Of a stretch of DNA of 37,296 nt, positions 14,443 to 23,145 are shown one piece after another. The DNA is from Clostridiales bacterium (GTDB lineage Bacteria > Bacillota > Clostridia > Oscillospirales > Oscillospiraceae): contig CABIYX010000031.1 in the NCBI GenBank assembly GCA_902363045.1, forward strand, positions 1 to 37,296, given 5' to 3'. Numbering within the stretch: position 1 is the first letter of the stretch; every line of letters starts with the position of its first letter. The translations under genes and the position numbers were made by a program. Under the pieces are notes generated by a model. That model ran no database searches. It was not told the DNA's origin and saw only the letters and a program-made list of their open reading frames with translations.

Positions 14443-15534
14443 TTGTCCAGCAGGATGTTTCAGGGAGTCGTACTCCAAATGAAGGACAGTATCGACCGTA
14501 CAGTAGGAGTGATCGACGCGGACGGGATCGTGGTGGCGTGCAGTGAGCTGACGTGCATCGGCGAGCACTGGTCCGGGGCTGTCACCGCTGTCAATTCTGC
14601 GGATCATGCCGCCGCTCATTTTGAGGATAAGACCTTCCGGCCCCTGGCGGGCTGGGGCGCCCAGTTCGATTACGCCGCCTTCGTTCAGGGCGAGGATGAG
14701 ACTGCCGCCGCCCTGTGTTCTATGGCGGTGGTGGCCTTCAACGGCGCCAAGGCCTATTATGAAGAGAAGCACGATAAGGCTACCTTTGTAAAGAATATCA
14801 TTTCGGACAACATCCTGCTGGGGGACATCTATACCCAGGCCAAGGAGCTGCACTTCCTCTCTGAGGCGCCCCGGGCCGCCTTCCTGGTGCGGCAGCTGGG
14901 CCCCGCCGATGTGAGTACCATCGACGTGATTCAGAACCTCTTCCCGGACAAGCAGATGGACTTTGTCATCTCCATCAATGAGACCGATGTGGCCCTCATC
15001 AAGCAGCTGTCCGATGGCGCGGACGTCAAGGAGCTTCAGCGCATTGCCAAGCAGATCGCCACCGCCGTCACCCAGGAGCTGGGGATCAAGGTGGTCATCG
15101 GCATCGGCACGGTGGTCAACCACATCCGGGATCTGGCCCGGGCCTATAAGGAGGCCGGGGTGGCCATCGATGTGGGCAAGGTATTTGACACGGAGAAGAC
15201 GGTCATCAACTATGAAAATCTGGGCATTGGCCGCCTGATCTATCAGCTGCCCACCATCCTGTGCCAGATGTTCCTTCAGGAGGTCTTCAAGAAGAACCCC
15301 ATCGACGCCCTGGACCAAGAGACGCTGCTCACCATCAACAAGTTCTTTGAAAACAATCTGAACGTTTCCGAGACGGCGCGCAAGCTGTTTGTCCACCGGA
15401 ACACCCTGGTCTACCGGCTGGAGAAGATCAAAAAGCTTACCGGACTGGACCTGCGGGAGTTTGACGACGCGATCACCTTCAAGGTGGCGCTGATGGTCAA
15501 AAAGTACCTGATCTCCCGGGGGATCGAATCCTGA
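14443..15534 (+). CDS. CdaR/PucR-type transcriptional regulator
   Basis: A 363-residue regulator with an N-terminal sensory region (about residues 1-120, ligand unknown), a central GGDEF-like CdaR domain (about 130-270), and a C-terminal HTH of the PucR/CdaR type at about 300-355 (LNVSETARKLFVHRNTLVYRLEKI). The HTH motif is diagnostic. CdaR relatives regulate sugar-diacid use, while PucR relatives regulate purine use, but in Clostridia most are uncharacterised. No catabolic genes are adjacent. It precedes ftsE by 254 bases with a strong terminator in between. Start is TTG 14443 with GGGAGGG 7 bases upstream; ATG 14455 is four codons downstream. The product lacks membrane segments. Confidence 0.88.
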   Translation: MSSRMFQGVVLQMKDSIDRTVGVIDADGIVVACSELTCIGEHWSGAVTAVNSADHAAAHFEDKTFRPLAGWGAQFDYAAFVQGEDETAAALCSMAVVAFNGAKAYYEEKHDKATFVKNIISDNILLGDIYTQAKELHFLSEAPRAAFLVRQLGPADVSTIDVIQNLFPDKQMDFVISINETDVALIKQLSDGADVKELQRIAKQIATAVTQELGIKVVIGIGTVVNHIRDLARAYKEAGVAIDVGKVFDTEKTVINYENLGIGRLIYQLPTILCQMFLQEVFKKNPIDALDQETLLTINKFFENNLNVSETARKLFVHRNTLVYRLEKIKKLTGLDLREFDDAITFKVALMVKKYLISRGIES

Positions 15535-15547
15535 TCGGATGAGATGC

Positions 15548-15586
15548 GGGCCTCCGTCTGCCGAAAGGCGGACGGAGGCCCTTTTT
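15548..15586 (+). terminator. Terminator of CdaR-like gene
   Basis: GGGCCTCCGTCTGCC pairs with GGCGGACGGAGGCCC (15 bp, one G-T pair) over a GAAA tetraloop and is followed by TTTTT. Strong rho-independent terminator, starting 14 bases after the stop. Confidence 0.93.
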
Positions 15587-15600
15587 CTGTCCTGTGCCGG

Positions 15601-15643
15601 CTTTTTTCACTGCCGGCGGCCTCCGAGCCGGCCGTGAAAAAAG
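15601..15643. repeat. Inverted repeat with outer T/A arms
   Basis: CTTTTTTCAC-T-GCCGGC pairs with GCCGGC-C-GTGAAAAAAG around a 9-base loop: 16 bp with one mismatch. The T run lies on the 5' arm, so it is not a normal terminator for either strand. It sits between the CdaR-like gene terminator and the ftsE promoter region. Confidence 0.7.
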
Positions 15644-15667
15644 GTGACATAAAACCGCAAATTTCCA

Positions 15668-15696
15668 TTGACAAGGATGAGTGACGGGTGTAGCCT
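15668..15696 (+). promoter_or_regulatory. Possible promoter of ftsE operon
   Basis: Perfect TTGACA at 15668-15673; 17 bases later TAGCCT (15691-15696) is a poor -10, with TAATAC a few bases beyond. It is the best candidate ahead of ftsE. Confidence 0.4.
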
Positions 15697-15788
15697 AATA
15701 CTAAACATATTTCCGGGGAAATCCTGCCGGGAGCGGCAGTACTTCCCATACGTCTCAGGAAGAAAGAAACGGATGAGGATATACATAC

Positions 15789-16478
15789 ATGATACGATTT
15801 ATCGATGTTTATAAAGAGTATGACAACGGGACCAAGGCCCTGAAGGGGATCGATCTGCGTATCGACGATGGGGAGTTTGTCTTTCTGGTGGGCCCGTCCG
15901 GCTCCGGAAAGTCCACCATCATCAAGCTGATCACCGGCGAGATCGCCCTGACTCAGGGCAAGCTGATGGTCAACGGGTACAGCCTGAACAACATCAGCCC
16001 CCGCCAGGTGCCCCTGATGCGCCGGACTTTGGGGATCATTTTTCAGGATTTCCGCCTGATCGACAAGAAAACTGTGTATGAAAATCTGGCCTTCGCCATG
16101 CGGGCCATCGGGGCCTCCAGCCGGGACCTGAAGCGGCGCATCCCCTATGTCCTCCAGCTGGTAGGACTGGATCAGAAGGCGGACCGCTATCCCGGCCAGC
16201 TCTCCGGCGGGGAGCAGCAGCGCGTGGCCATTGCCCGGGCGCTGGTGAATAACCCCAATATGATCATCGCCGACGAGCCCACCGGGAACCTGGACCCCAG
16301 CCGCTCCCTGGAGATCATGATGCTGCTGGAGCGGATCAACGAGCTGGGCACCACGGTGCTGGTGGTGACCCACGAAAAAAATCTGGTCAACCGGTTTGCC
16401 AAGCGGGTGGTGGCCATCGAGGACGGACGTATCATCAGCGACGAGACAGGCGGGTATTACAATGGCGAAAAAATTTGA
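15789..16478 (+). CDS. ftsE: Cell division ATP-binding protein FtsE
   Basis: ABC-type ATPase that partners with FtsX at the membrane and transmits ATP-driven conformational change to a periplasmic/extracellular peptidoglycan hydrolase. The 229-residue length is canonical. Walker A GPSGSGKST at residues 35-43, Q-loop FQDFRL, signature LSGGEQQRVAIARAL at about 138-152, Walker B MIIADEPTGNLDP and the H-loop VTHE are all present. The ribosome binding site is weak (GAGGAT about 7 bases upstream). The stop overlaps ftsX by 17 bases, so coupling is certain. First gene of an operon that ends with an M23 hydrolase, the expected effector. Confidence 0.97.
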   Translation: MIRFIDVYKEYDNGTKALKGIDLRIDDGEFVFLVGPSGSGKSTIIKLITGEIALTQGKLMVNGYSLNNISPRQVPLMRRTLGIIFQDFRLIDKKTVYENLAFAMRAIGASSRDLKRRIPYVLQLVGLDQKADRYPGQLSGGEQQRVAIARALVNNPNMIIADEPTGNLDPSRSLEIMMLLERINELGTTVLVVTHEKNLVNRFAKRVVAIEDGRIISDETGGYYNGEKI

Positions 16479-17352
16479 TGTACAATACTATTTCAGTGAA
16501 GGTTTTCACTCTATTTTTACACACGGCTTTATGTCCTTTGCCGCCGTGTGCATGATCGTGGCCTGTCTGCTCATCATGGGCTCCTTTACCCTGGTCGCGG
16601 TGAACCTGGACGATATGCTGGGGGATCTGGAGGCGGAGAACGAGTTCCTGGCCTATGTGGATGAGAGCTACACAGAGGAGCAGGCCAAGGCCATCCAGAG
16701 CCAGATCGAGGGCATCCCCAATGTCTCGCAGGTGACTTTTGTCACCCGGGCGGAGGCGATGGATGACTTCCGGGCGGGCCGGGAGAACAACGAGCTGCTG
16801 GCCGACCTGCCCGATGAGGTGCTCCGGGACCGCTTCCGCATCCATGTACGGGACATCGAGCAGCTGAAGGCGACCTCGGAGCAGGTAGAGAAGGTCGCCG
16901 GGGTGGCCGATGTGAACGCCGCCTATGACATCGCCCAGGGCTTTGTGCTGGTGCGCAACATCGCCACCGGCGTGGCGGTGGTGCTGGTGGCCATGCTGGC
17001 CGTGGTGTCCCTGTTCATCATCGCCAACACCATCAAGCTGGCCTTCTTCTACCGCAGGGAGGAGATCGCCATTATGAAGATGTGCGGGGCCACCAATTCC
17101 TTCATCCGCTGGCCCTTCATCGTGGAGGGGATGCTGCTGGGCCTGACCGGGGCGCTGGTGGCCTTCCTGCTCCAGTGGGCGGTGTATGAGCTGGTGGGAC
17201 GGGCTGTGATCCAGTCCAACGGGCTGTCCCTGCTGACCATCCTGCCCTTCCAGAGCATGATTGCCCACATCCTGCCGGTATTTATCGGCGCGGGCCTGTT
17301 TATCGGCGTGGTGGGCTCGGTGCTGGCCATTCGGAAGTTTTTACAGGTATAA
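16462..17352 (+). CDS. ftsX: Cell division protein FtsX
   Basis: Membrane partner of FtsE. The 296-residue protein has an N-terminal helix (about residues 20-45), a large extracellular loop (about 46-165) that binds the hydrolase, and three C-terminal helices (about 170-200, 225-250 and 270-290) in the MacB/FtsX fold. The stretch IANTIKLAFFYRREEIAIMKMCGATNSFIRWPF is the conserved family core. Start is ATG 16462 (MAKKFDVQYY), which overlaps ftsE and agrees with the family; the longer frame upstream would run through ftsE. Extracellular activation of the coiled-coil hydrolase two genes downstream is the expected role. Confidence 0.96.
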   Translation: MAKKFDVQYYFSEGFHSIFTHGFMSFAAVCMIVACLLIMGSFTLVAVNLDDMLGDLEAENEFLAYVDESYTEEQAKAIQSQIEGIPNVSQVTFVTRAEAMDDFRAGRENNELLADLPDEVLRDRFRIHVRDIEQLKATSEQVEKVAGVADVNAAYDIAQGFVLVRNIATGVAVVLVAMLAVVSLFIIANTIKLAFFYRREEIAIMKMCGATNSFIRWPFIVEGMLLGLTGALVAFLLQWAVYELVGRAVIQSNGLSLLTILPFQSMIAHILPVFIGAGLFIGVVGSVLAIRKFLQV

Positions 17353-17367
17353 GCGGGAAAGGAGCTT

Positions 17368-17469
17368 ATGATGGGACCCAAGAGACGGAAAAAGCTGATG
17401 GCCCTGATGGCGGGGATCATGGCGGCGCTGATGATCCTGCCCATGATCGCCAACATCTTTGTGCGCTGA
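17368..17469 (+). CDS. 33-residue membrane microprotein in ftsEX operon
   Basis: A short frame starting ATG 17368 (or ATG 17371) behind AAAGGAG, ending TGA at 17469. The product begins MMGPKRRKKLMALMAG and continues with one hydrophobic helix rich in Met, Ala and Ile, ending near a single Arg. The basic N-terminus followed by about 20 apolar residues predicts an N-in single-pass membrane peptide. It lies 15 bases after ftsX and 10 bases before the hydrolase ATG. Ribosome binding site and operon position make translation likely. Its function is unknown; it might assist FtsEX or the hydrolase, or be a leader that couples translation to the next gene. Confidence 0.7.
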   Translation: MMGPKRRKKLMALMAGIMAALMILPMIANIFVR

Positions 17470-17479
17470 GGTGGCGGCC

Positions 17480-18715
17480 ATGGAAAAACGAGAGAAGGGG
17501 CGGGTCCGGCGCTGGCTCATCCGGCTGTGCTCCGCGGCCCTGGTGGCGCTGATGGTGCTGCCTGTCCTGCCTGACGCGGTGGTCCTTCCGGCCTCCGCCG
17601 TGACCCAGGCGGAGATCAACCAGATGAAGGAGGACGCCGCCGCCCTGAAGAAGCAGCGGGCGGAGCTGCAAAAGCAGCTGAAGGCCATCCAGGCGGACAA
17701 GAGCAAGGCCCTGGACCAGAAGGCCCTGCTGGAGCAGCAGATCAACGCCACCCAGGCGGAGATCAACAATATCGCGGCACAGATCACCCAGTATGACCAG
17801 CTCATCGCCCAGAAGGAGACGGAGCTGGCGGCGACGGAGGAAAAGGAACGGGCCCAGTACGAGCTGTTCTGCAAGCGGGTGCGGGAGATGGAGGAGCAGG
17901 GAGAGGTCTCCTACTGGTCCATCCTGTTCAGCTCCGATGATTTTTCCGACCTGCTGGACAACGCCATGATGGTGGAAGAGATCATGGACTATGACAACCA
18001 GGTGATGAACGAGCTCATCGCCATCCGGGAGCAGATCGAGGCGGATAAAACAGCCCTGGAGACCGCCCGCCAGGAGCAGAAGGACGCCAAAGCGGAGCAG
18101 GAGGCGGCCAAGGCGGAGCTGAAATCCCAGCAGGCCCAGGTGGACGCCCTGATCGCTGAGATCAGCGGCCAGGAGAGCCAGGTGAAGGCGGCGGAGGCCA
18201 AGCTCCAGGCGGCGGCCAACGCCGCGGACGCGGAGATCCGGGCGGCGGAGAAGGAGCTGGCCAGCCAGATCGCCAACGTGCCCAGCGAATCTGGCTTCCT
18301 GTGGCCTCTGCCCGGCCGGTACAACCTGTCCTCCCTGTACGGGAGCCGGAAGCACCCGGTGACCGGAAAGGCCAACAACCACACCGGCATCGACGTCCCC
18401 GCGCCCTCCGGGACCCCCATCCAGGCCTGCAAGAGCGGCGTGGTCACCACCTCCACCTACAACAACTCCTATGGCAACTATGTGGTGGTCAGCCACAGCG
18501 ACGGCACCTCCACCCTGTATGCCCACATGAGCCGCCGCAATGCCTCCAAGGGACAGACTGTTTCTCAGGGACAGGTCATCGGCTATGTGGGGACCACGGG
18601 CTCCTCCACCGGCAACCACCTCCACCTGGAGATCCGGGTGAACGGAAGCCGCCGGGATCCCATCAACTACTTCCAGAGCCTGCCCCTCACCATCTCCGGG
18701 GTGCGGATCAAGTGA
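17480..18715 (+). CDS. Coiled-coil M23 peptidoglycan hydrolase (EnvC/PcsB-like)
   Basis: Secreted endopeptidase that cleaves peptidoglycan cross-links, the probable FtsEX effector. The 411-residue product has a signal or anchor helix (about residues 12-38), a long coiled coil (about 40-265, repeated KxxL/Q patterns with an internal non-coiled region near YWSILFSSDDFSDLL at about 150-165), and a C-terminal M23/LytM domain. Metal ligands are intact: H301 and D305 in HTGID, H380 and H382 in the HLHLE motif, so it is catalytically competent, unlike degenerate EnvC of E. coli, which activates amidases. Start ATG 17480 has GAGGTGG upstream; the frame upstream in the microprotein end is not used. 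A hairpin follows the stop. Confidence 0.95.
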   Translation: MEKREKGRVRRWLIRLCSAALVALMVLPVLPDAVVLPASAVTQAEINQMKEDAAALKKQRAELQKQLKAIQADKSKALDQKALLEQQINATQAEINNIAAQITQYDQLIAQKETELAATEEKERAQYELFCKRVREMEEQGEVSYWSILFSSDDFSDLLDNAMMVEEIMDYDNQVMNELIAIREQIEADKTALETARQEQKDAKAEQEAAKAELKSQQAQVDALIAEISGQESQVKAAEAKLQAAANAADAEIRAAEKELASQIANVPSESGFLWPLPGRYNLSSLYGSRKHPVTGKANNHTGIDVPAPSGTPIQACKSGVVTTSTYNNSYGNYVVVSHSDGTSTLYAHMSRRNASKGQTVSQGQVIGYVGTTGSSTGNHLHLEIRVNGSRRDPINYFQSLPLTISGVRIK

Positions 18716-18729
18716 ACAAAACGACCGCG

Positions 18730-18758
18730 GGAGCGGCCGCCCTGCGGGCGGCCGCTCC
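18730..18758 (+). terminator. Hairpin after hydrolase gene
   Basis: GGAGCGGCCGCCC pairs perfectly with GGGCGGCCGCTCC over TGC. There is no T run, so this may be a weak terminator or mRNA 3'-end stabiliser for the ftsEX operon. Confidence 0.5.
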
Positions 18759-18841
18759 TGTACGTTCCGCCTCTGACAGGCAGATAAAGTGCGGATACCG
18801 GAGAGGGTCCCGGCATATTCTGCCAGAAGAGGGGGGAGAAG

Positions 18842-19522
18842 ATGCTTGGAGAACTGGTATACTGTTCGGATAGAGATGGAAAACTTCGGAGACAGGAACG
18901 GTATGGTCTGACGGTGCTGCGCGCGGAGGTGCGCCCCGGCGGCTGGGGAGAGGCCGGCCGGCTGAAGCGGACGGCCAGGCGTTTGGCCCGCCTGGGGGTG
19001 CGCCGGGTGCTGGTCCCGGAGGGGTTCTGCCGCTGGGAGCTGCTGTCCCTGTGGGGGCTGGAGCCGGTGGATCCGGCGCCTTTCCTCCGGGCCTGTGCCG
19101 GCGGGCTGGCCTTGGCCGCCCTCCGCCGGGAGGGGATCATGCCCCAGCAGGGAACGGTGGCTCTCCGGGGCCGGCGGGTGGACCGGGACATGGTCCGGGC
19201 GGCAGAGTTCCTGTGTCCCCGGGTGCGGGATGTGGCTGTCACCGCACCGGTGGGAGGCGGGGAACTGGCCGCATGGCTGCGGCGGGAGTTCGGCGCGCCC
19301 ATCCGGCCGGACAGGGGAGACATCCCAGCGGCGGTGTGCTTTGACGGGACGGGCACGCTGGATGGGCGGCGGGTGCTGTCCCTGTTCGGGCCGGAGCCCG
19401 GGCTGGCCGGGATCCGCCTGCGGGCCTCCGCTTTGGAGCCGGAGGACAGGGAAAAGCTCCCTTTGATGGCCGCGCTCTGGGAGTCGGGTCGGGGGGAGCG
19501 GCTGGGCCTAGAATTTACTTGA
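18842..19522 (+). CDS. Hypothetical protein, 226 aa
   Basis: I do not recognise this protein as a named family. It is rich in Arg, Gly and Leu with no signal peptide or clear membrane helix. Two parts show Rossmann-like alternation: residues 40-70 (RRLARLGVRRVLVPEGF) and 100-155, with GGGELAAWLRREFGAPI near 137-153. The C-terminal LPLMAALWESGR followed by a short tail looks conserved in style. It begins at ATG 18842 behind GGGGGGAG. It is located between the ftsEX operon and greA, and the -35 of the greA promoter overlaps its stop codon. It might be a Clostridia-specific accessory protein. Function cannot be stated. Confidence 0.75.
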   Translation: MLGELVYCSDRDGKLRRQERYGLTVLRAEVRPGGWGEAGRLKRTARRLARLGVRRVLVPEGFCRWELLSLWGLEPVDPAPFLRACAGGLALAALRREGIMPQQGTVALRGRRVDRDMVRAAEFLCPRVRDVAVTAPVGGGELAAWLRREFGAPIRPDRGDIPAAVCFDGTGTLDGRRVLSLFGPEPGLAGIRLRASALEPEDREKLPLMAALWESGRGERLGLEFT

Positions 19523-19547
19523 CAGCCGGAAATAAAGTCTCTATAAT
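19519..19547 (+). promoter_or_regulatory. Consensus promoter of greA-lysS
   Basis: TTGACA (19519-19524), 17-base spacer, TATAAT (19542-19547): a perfect sigma-A promoter. Its -35 overlaps the stop codon of the hypothetical gene. About 100 bases of leader precede greA. Confidence 0.9.
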
Positions 19548-19650
19548 AACACATACTGCGTGATAGCGCCCATTTTTATATTATAAGGTATATCATCGGG
19601 ACCGGGGGCGCGGGCTCCCGGCCTCCCTTTGGAAAGGTGTGCAAGGCTTT

Positions 19651-20124
19651 ATGGCGAAAGAATATAAACTGACCCTGGAGCGTCTGAAGGAGCTTCAGGA
19701 TGAACTGACCTACCTCAAGACGGTCCGGGAGAAGGAGGTCGCCGAGCTGATCAAGGAGGCGCGCTCCTTCGGCGATCTGAGCGAGAACAGCGAGTACGAC
19801 GAGGCCAAGACCGAGCAGGGCAAGCTCTACTCCCGCATCGCCGAGGTGGAGGAGATTTTGGGCAACTGCGTGGTCATCGAGGACAGCGACGACGGCGGCG
19901 AGTATGTCCGAATCGGCTCCACGGTCACTGTGCTGGACAAGGAGTTCGATGAGACTGAGGTGTATAAGATCGTGGGCTCCCAGGAGGCCGACCCCATGAA
20001 CGGCGTGATCTCAGAGGACTCCCCCTTTGGAAAGGCCCTGCTGGGCAAGAACGCCGGGGACGAGGTGACGGTGGACGCCCCCGCCGGCCCTGTGGAGTAC
20101 AAGATCCTCAAGGTGGAGCGCTGA
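19651..20124 (+). CDS. greA: Transcription elongation factor GreA
   Basis: Rescues backtracked RNA polymerase by stimulating transcript cleavage through its secondary channel. The 157-residue protein has the N-terminal coiled coil (about residues 1-75) with the tip motif [14 protein letters not shown] (about 42-55), in which the acidic tip residues coordinate the active-site magnesium, then the FKBP-like C-terminal domain with [16 protein letters not shown]. Start ATG 19651 (MAKEYKLT) is chosen by family; AAGG lies close upstream and GGAAAGG farther away. GTG 19639 in frame would add four residues. It forms the usual greA-lysS operon, separated by 59 bases without a terminator. Confidence 0.97.
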   Translation: MAKEYKLTLERLKELQDELTYLKTVREKEVAELIKEARSFGDLSENSEYDEAKTEQGKLYSRIAEVEEILGNCVVIEDSDDGGEYVRIGSTVTVLDKEFDETEVYKIVGSQEADPMNGVISEDSPFGKALLGKNAGDEVTVDAPAGPVEYKILKVER

Positions 20125-20183
20125 ACCGCCAGCAGCAACGATCAAAGCCGGCCGTCGCCGGAAGAAAGATAGGAGTGGAAGCA

Positions 20184-22115
20184 ATGGCCGATAAGAAGAA
20201 TCAGGAGGTCCCCCAGGAGGAGAACCTGTCTCAGCTGCTCCAGATCCGACGGGATAAGCTGAAGGAACTTCAGGAGAGTGGGAACGACCCCTTCCAGATC
20301 ACCCGGTATGAGGTGGACAACGACAGCGCCAATATCAAGGCGAATTTTGACGCCTTGGAGGGGCAGGCTGTGTCCGTGGCCGGGCGGCTCATGTCCAAGC
20401 GGGGCATGGGCAAGGTGTCCTTCTGCGATCTGCAGGACAAGTCCGGGCGCATCCAGCTGTATGCCCGCCGGGACGAGATGGATGAGGCGGAGTATGCCCG
20501 CTTCAAGAAGTTTGACATTGGCGACATCGTGGGCGTCAAGGGCGTGGTGTTCCGCACCCAGCGGGGCGAGATGTCCGTCCGGGTGGAGCGGGTGACCCTA
20601 CTGAGCAAGTCCCTGCTGCCCCTGCCGGAGAAGTTCCACGGCCTGACCAATACGGAACTGCGCTACCGCCAGCGGTATGTGGACCTGATCGTCAATCCCG
20701 AGGTGAAGCGGAACTTCGTGATCCGCTCTCAGTTCATTAAGCACGTCCGGGAGTTCATGGACAACCGGGGCTTTATGGAGGTGGAGACCCCCGTTCTCAA
20801 CACCATCTCCGGCGGCGCCACGGCCCGCCCCTTCATCACCCACCACAACACCCTGGACATCGATATGTATATGCGCATCGCCACTGAGCTGCCCCTGAAG
20901 CGGCTCATCGTGGGCGGCATGGACCGGGTGTATGAGATCGGCCGCATCTTCCGCAACGAGGGCATGGACCCCAAGCACAACCCGGAGTTCACCACCATCG
21001 AGTTGTATCAGGCCTACGCCGATTTCAACGATATGATGGACCTGTTTGAGGATCTGCTCACCTCCGCCGCCCAGAAGCTGCTGGGCACCTATCAGCTGGA
21101 GTGGCAGGGCGAGAAGCTGGATCTGACCCCCGGCTGGCCCCGTCTGCCCATGCACGAGGCAGTGAAGCGGTACTGCGGCATCGACTTTATGGCCATCACC
21201 TCTGACGAGGAGGCTGTGGCTGCCGCCAAGTCCATCGGCGTAGAGCTGCCCGAGACGGCAGAAAAGACCTGGGGCAACGCCCTGTACGAGTGCTTCGACC
21301 AGAAGGTGGAGGAGAAGCTGATCCAGCCCACCTTCATCACCATGCACCCGGTGGACGTGTCCCCCCTGGCCAAGCGCTCCCCCAAGGACCCCCGCCTCAC
21401 CGAGCGGTTCGAGCTGTTCATCTGCCACAGCGAGATGGGCAACGCCTTCTCTGAGCTCAACGACCCCATCGACCAGAGAGAGCGCTTCCAGAAGCAGGTG
21501 GAGCTGCGGGACAAGGGCGATGACGAGGCCGGCATGATGGACGATGACTTTATCACCGCCCTGGAGTACGGTCTGCCCCCCACGGGCGGCCTGGGCATCG
21601 GCATCGACCGGTGTGTGATGATGCTGACCAACTCGGACAGCATCCGGGAGGTTATCCTCTTCCCGACCATGAAGCCCACGGACGTCCCCGCCAAGGCCAA
21701 GGCCCCCGCTGCCCAGGAGGAGAAGCAGGAGGCGGCCATCGATTTCTCCAAGGTGAAGATCGAGCCTCTGTTTGAGGAAGAGGTGGATTTTGACACCTTC
21801 TCCAAGTCTGATTTCCGGGCGGTGAAGATCAAGGAGTGCTCCGCCGTGCCCAAGAGCAAGAAGCTTTTGAAGTTCGTGCTGGACGACGGCTCCGGAAAGG
21901 ACCGCGTGATCCTCAGCGGGATCCACGAGTATTATGAGCCCGAGGAGCTGGTGGGCAAGACGGCCATCGCCATTGTCAACCTGCCGCCCCGCAAGATGAT
22001 GGGTATCGCCTCTGAGGGAATGCTGATCTCCGCTGTGCATGAGGAGGATGGCCGTGAGGGCCTGAATCTGCTGATGGTGGATGACCGGATCCCCGCCGGC
22101 GCCAAGCTGTACTGA
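20184..22115 (+). CDS. lysS: Lysyl-tRNA synthetase with C-terminal tRNA-binding domain
   Basis: Class II synthetase charging tRNA-Lys. The 643-residue protein is longer than the usual 490-510. Residues about 60-165 form the OB anticodon-binding domain ([16 protein letters not shown]). The catalytic core has motif 1 ([15 protein letters not shown]), motif 2 ([16 protein letters not shown]) and motif 3 ([13 protein letters not shown]). After a linker with [11 protein letters not shown] (about 512-522), the last 110 residues, [17 protein letters not shown] to the end, are an EMAP/Trbp111-type tRNA-binding OB fold, as at the C-terminus of many MetRS. Start ATG 20184 follows AGGAG by 8 bases. Second gene of the greA operon, followed by a terminator. 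Confidence 0.97.
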   Translation: MADKKNQEVPQEENLSQLLQIRRDKLKELQESGNDPFQITRYEVDNDSANIKANFDALEGQAVSVAGRLMSKRGMGKVSFCDLQDKSGRIQLYARRDEMDEAEYARFKKFDIGDIVGVKGVVFRTQRGEMSVRVERVTLLSKSLLPLPEKFHGLTNTELRYRQRYVDLIVNPEVKRNFVIRSQFIKHVREFMDNRGFMEVETPVLNTISGGATARPFITHHNTLDIDMYMRIATELPLKRLIVGGMDRVYEIGRIFRNEGMDPKHNPEFTTIELYQAYADFNDMMDLFEDLLTSAAQKLLGTYQLEWQGEKLDLTPGWPRLPMHEAVKRYCGIDFMAITSDEEAVAAAKSIGVELPETAEKTWGNALYECFDQKVEEKLIQPTFITMHPVDVSPLAKRSPKDPRLTERFELFICHSEMGNAFSELNDPIDQRERFQKQVELRDKGDDEAGMMDDDFITALEYGLPPTGGLGIGIDRCVMMLTNSDSIREVILFPTMKPTDVPAKAKAPAAQEEKQEAAIDFSKVKIEPLFEEEVDFDTFSKSDFRAVKIKECSAVPKSKKLLKFVLDDGSGKDRVILSGIHEYYEPEELVGKTAIAIVNLPPRKMMGIASEGMLISAVHEEDGREGLNLLMVDDRIPAGAKLY

Positions 22116-22202
22116 GCCTGGACGGATCCGGAGACGGAGTAGATTTGAACGCAACGAAACGGGAGATCTCCAACATGAGACCCTTGAACTGACGAATTCG
22201 GA

Positions 22203-22243
22203 AAGGCATACCGATGGAAATTGTTCCCATTGGTATGCTTTTC
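22203..22243 (+). terminator. Terminator of greA-lysS
   Basis: AAGGCATACCGATGG pairs with CCATTGGTATGCTT (with G-T pairs) and ends in CTTTTCTG. The inner GGAA/TTCC extends the helix. Located about 90 bases after lysS. Confidence 0.7.
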
Positions 22244-22323
22244 TGCGCAGGAGTTGAAGCCGGGCGGACAGCCGCGTCGGCGCGGCGGTTGGGCTCCCAC
22301 AGGAAAGGCGGGACTTGCGGTTT

Positions 22324-23103
22324 ATGATGGAGCGGATCACCAGCAGGAAGAATCCACTTTTAATGAAGATTAGAAAGCTGTCCTCCGGCAGCGCCAGGGC
22401 CCGCCGGGAGGCGGGGGAGTACCTGGGGGACGGCGTCAAGCTGCTGGAGGAGGCGCTGCGCTGGAAGGCCCCTCTGACCACGGTCGTGGTGACGGAGGGA
22501 GAGGCGCTCCCGGAGCTGCCCCAGGGTGTCCGGGCCATCCAGGTGCCCCGGGACGTGATGGAGACCATCTCCCCCATGAATACACCCCAGGGCGCCCTGT
22601 TCCTGGCGCGCCTGCCGGAGACCGCTCCGCCGGAGCGGCTGGAGGGCCGCCGGTATCTGGTGCTGGACGGTGTGCAGGACCCAGGAAATGTGGGGACCAT
22701 CTGGCGCACCGCCGACGCCCTCGGAGCGGACGGCCTTCTGCTGGTGAACGGCTGCGCCGACCCCTATGGGCCCAAGACGGTGCGGGCCTCCATGGGGGCC
22801 TGCTTCCGGCTCCCGGTGTGGGAGACCGGGCAGGAGGAGTTGTGCGCCCTGCTGGAGCGGTCCGGCCTGTCGCTGTACGCCACCGCTCTGCGGGAAGATA
22901 CCGTCTCCCTGGAGCGGGCCAATCTGGGCCGGTGCGCGGTGATCATCGGCAGCGAGGGCCGGGGGGTCTCCCAGGGCCTGCTGGAATGCAGCGGCCAGAC
23001 CATCCGCATCCCCATGCGGAGCCGCTGTGAATCTCTCAACGCGGCCGCGGCGGCATCCATCGTCCTGTGGGAGATGGTTCGCCAGGGCGGGCTGGAGGAA
23101 TAA
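22324..23103 (+). CDS. TrmH/SpoU-family RNA 2'-O-methyltransferase
   Basis: SPOUT-fold methyltransferase that methylates ribose in rRNA or tRNA using S-adenosylmethionine. The 259-residue protein has an N-terminal substrate-binding domain (about 1-95) starting ERITSRKNPLLMKIRKL. The knotted SPOUT domain follows with motif 1 VLDGVQDPGNVGTIWRTAD (about 117-135), motif 2 VIIGSEGRGVS (about 203-213) and motif 3 IPMRSRCESLNAAAAASIVLWE (about 225-246), all strongly conserved. Length and motif pattern resemble the 23S rRNA methyltransferases of the RlmB-like group. Start is ATG 22324 (a second ATG follows directly), with GGAAAGGCGGG upstream. Target site unknown. Single gene after the lysS terminator, convergent with the MFS gene. 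Confidence 0.93.
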   Translation: MMERITSRKNPLLMKIRKLSSGSARARREAGEYLGDGVKLLEEALRWKAPLTTVVVTEGEALPELPQGVRAIQVPRDVMETISPMNTPQGALFLARLPETAPPERLEGRRYLVLDGVQDPGNVGTIWRTADALGADGLLLVNGCADPYGPKTVRASMGACFRLPVWETGQEELCALLERSGLSLYATALREDTVSLERANLGRCAVIIGSEGRGVSQGLLECSGQTIRIPMRSRCESLNAAAAASIVLWEMVRQGGLEE

Positions 23104-23145
23104 AAACAGCGCGCCCTGGCTCTGGGAGCCGGACGCGCCGAGCGT

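Noticed and set aside
22116..22323. Possible small RNA between lysS and the methyltransferase gene
   Set aside because: The only structured element is a terminator-like hairpin; no promoter is visible.
20598..22709. 703-codon frame antisense to lysS and the methyltransferase gene
   Set aside because: Covers two recognised genes on the other strand and has low-complexity His/Gly/Leu text.
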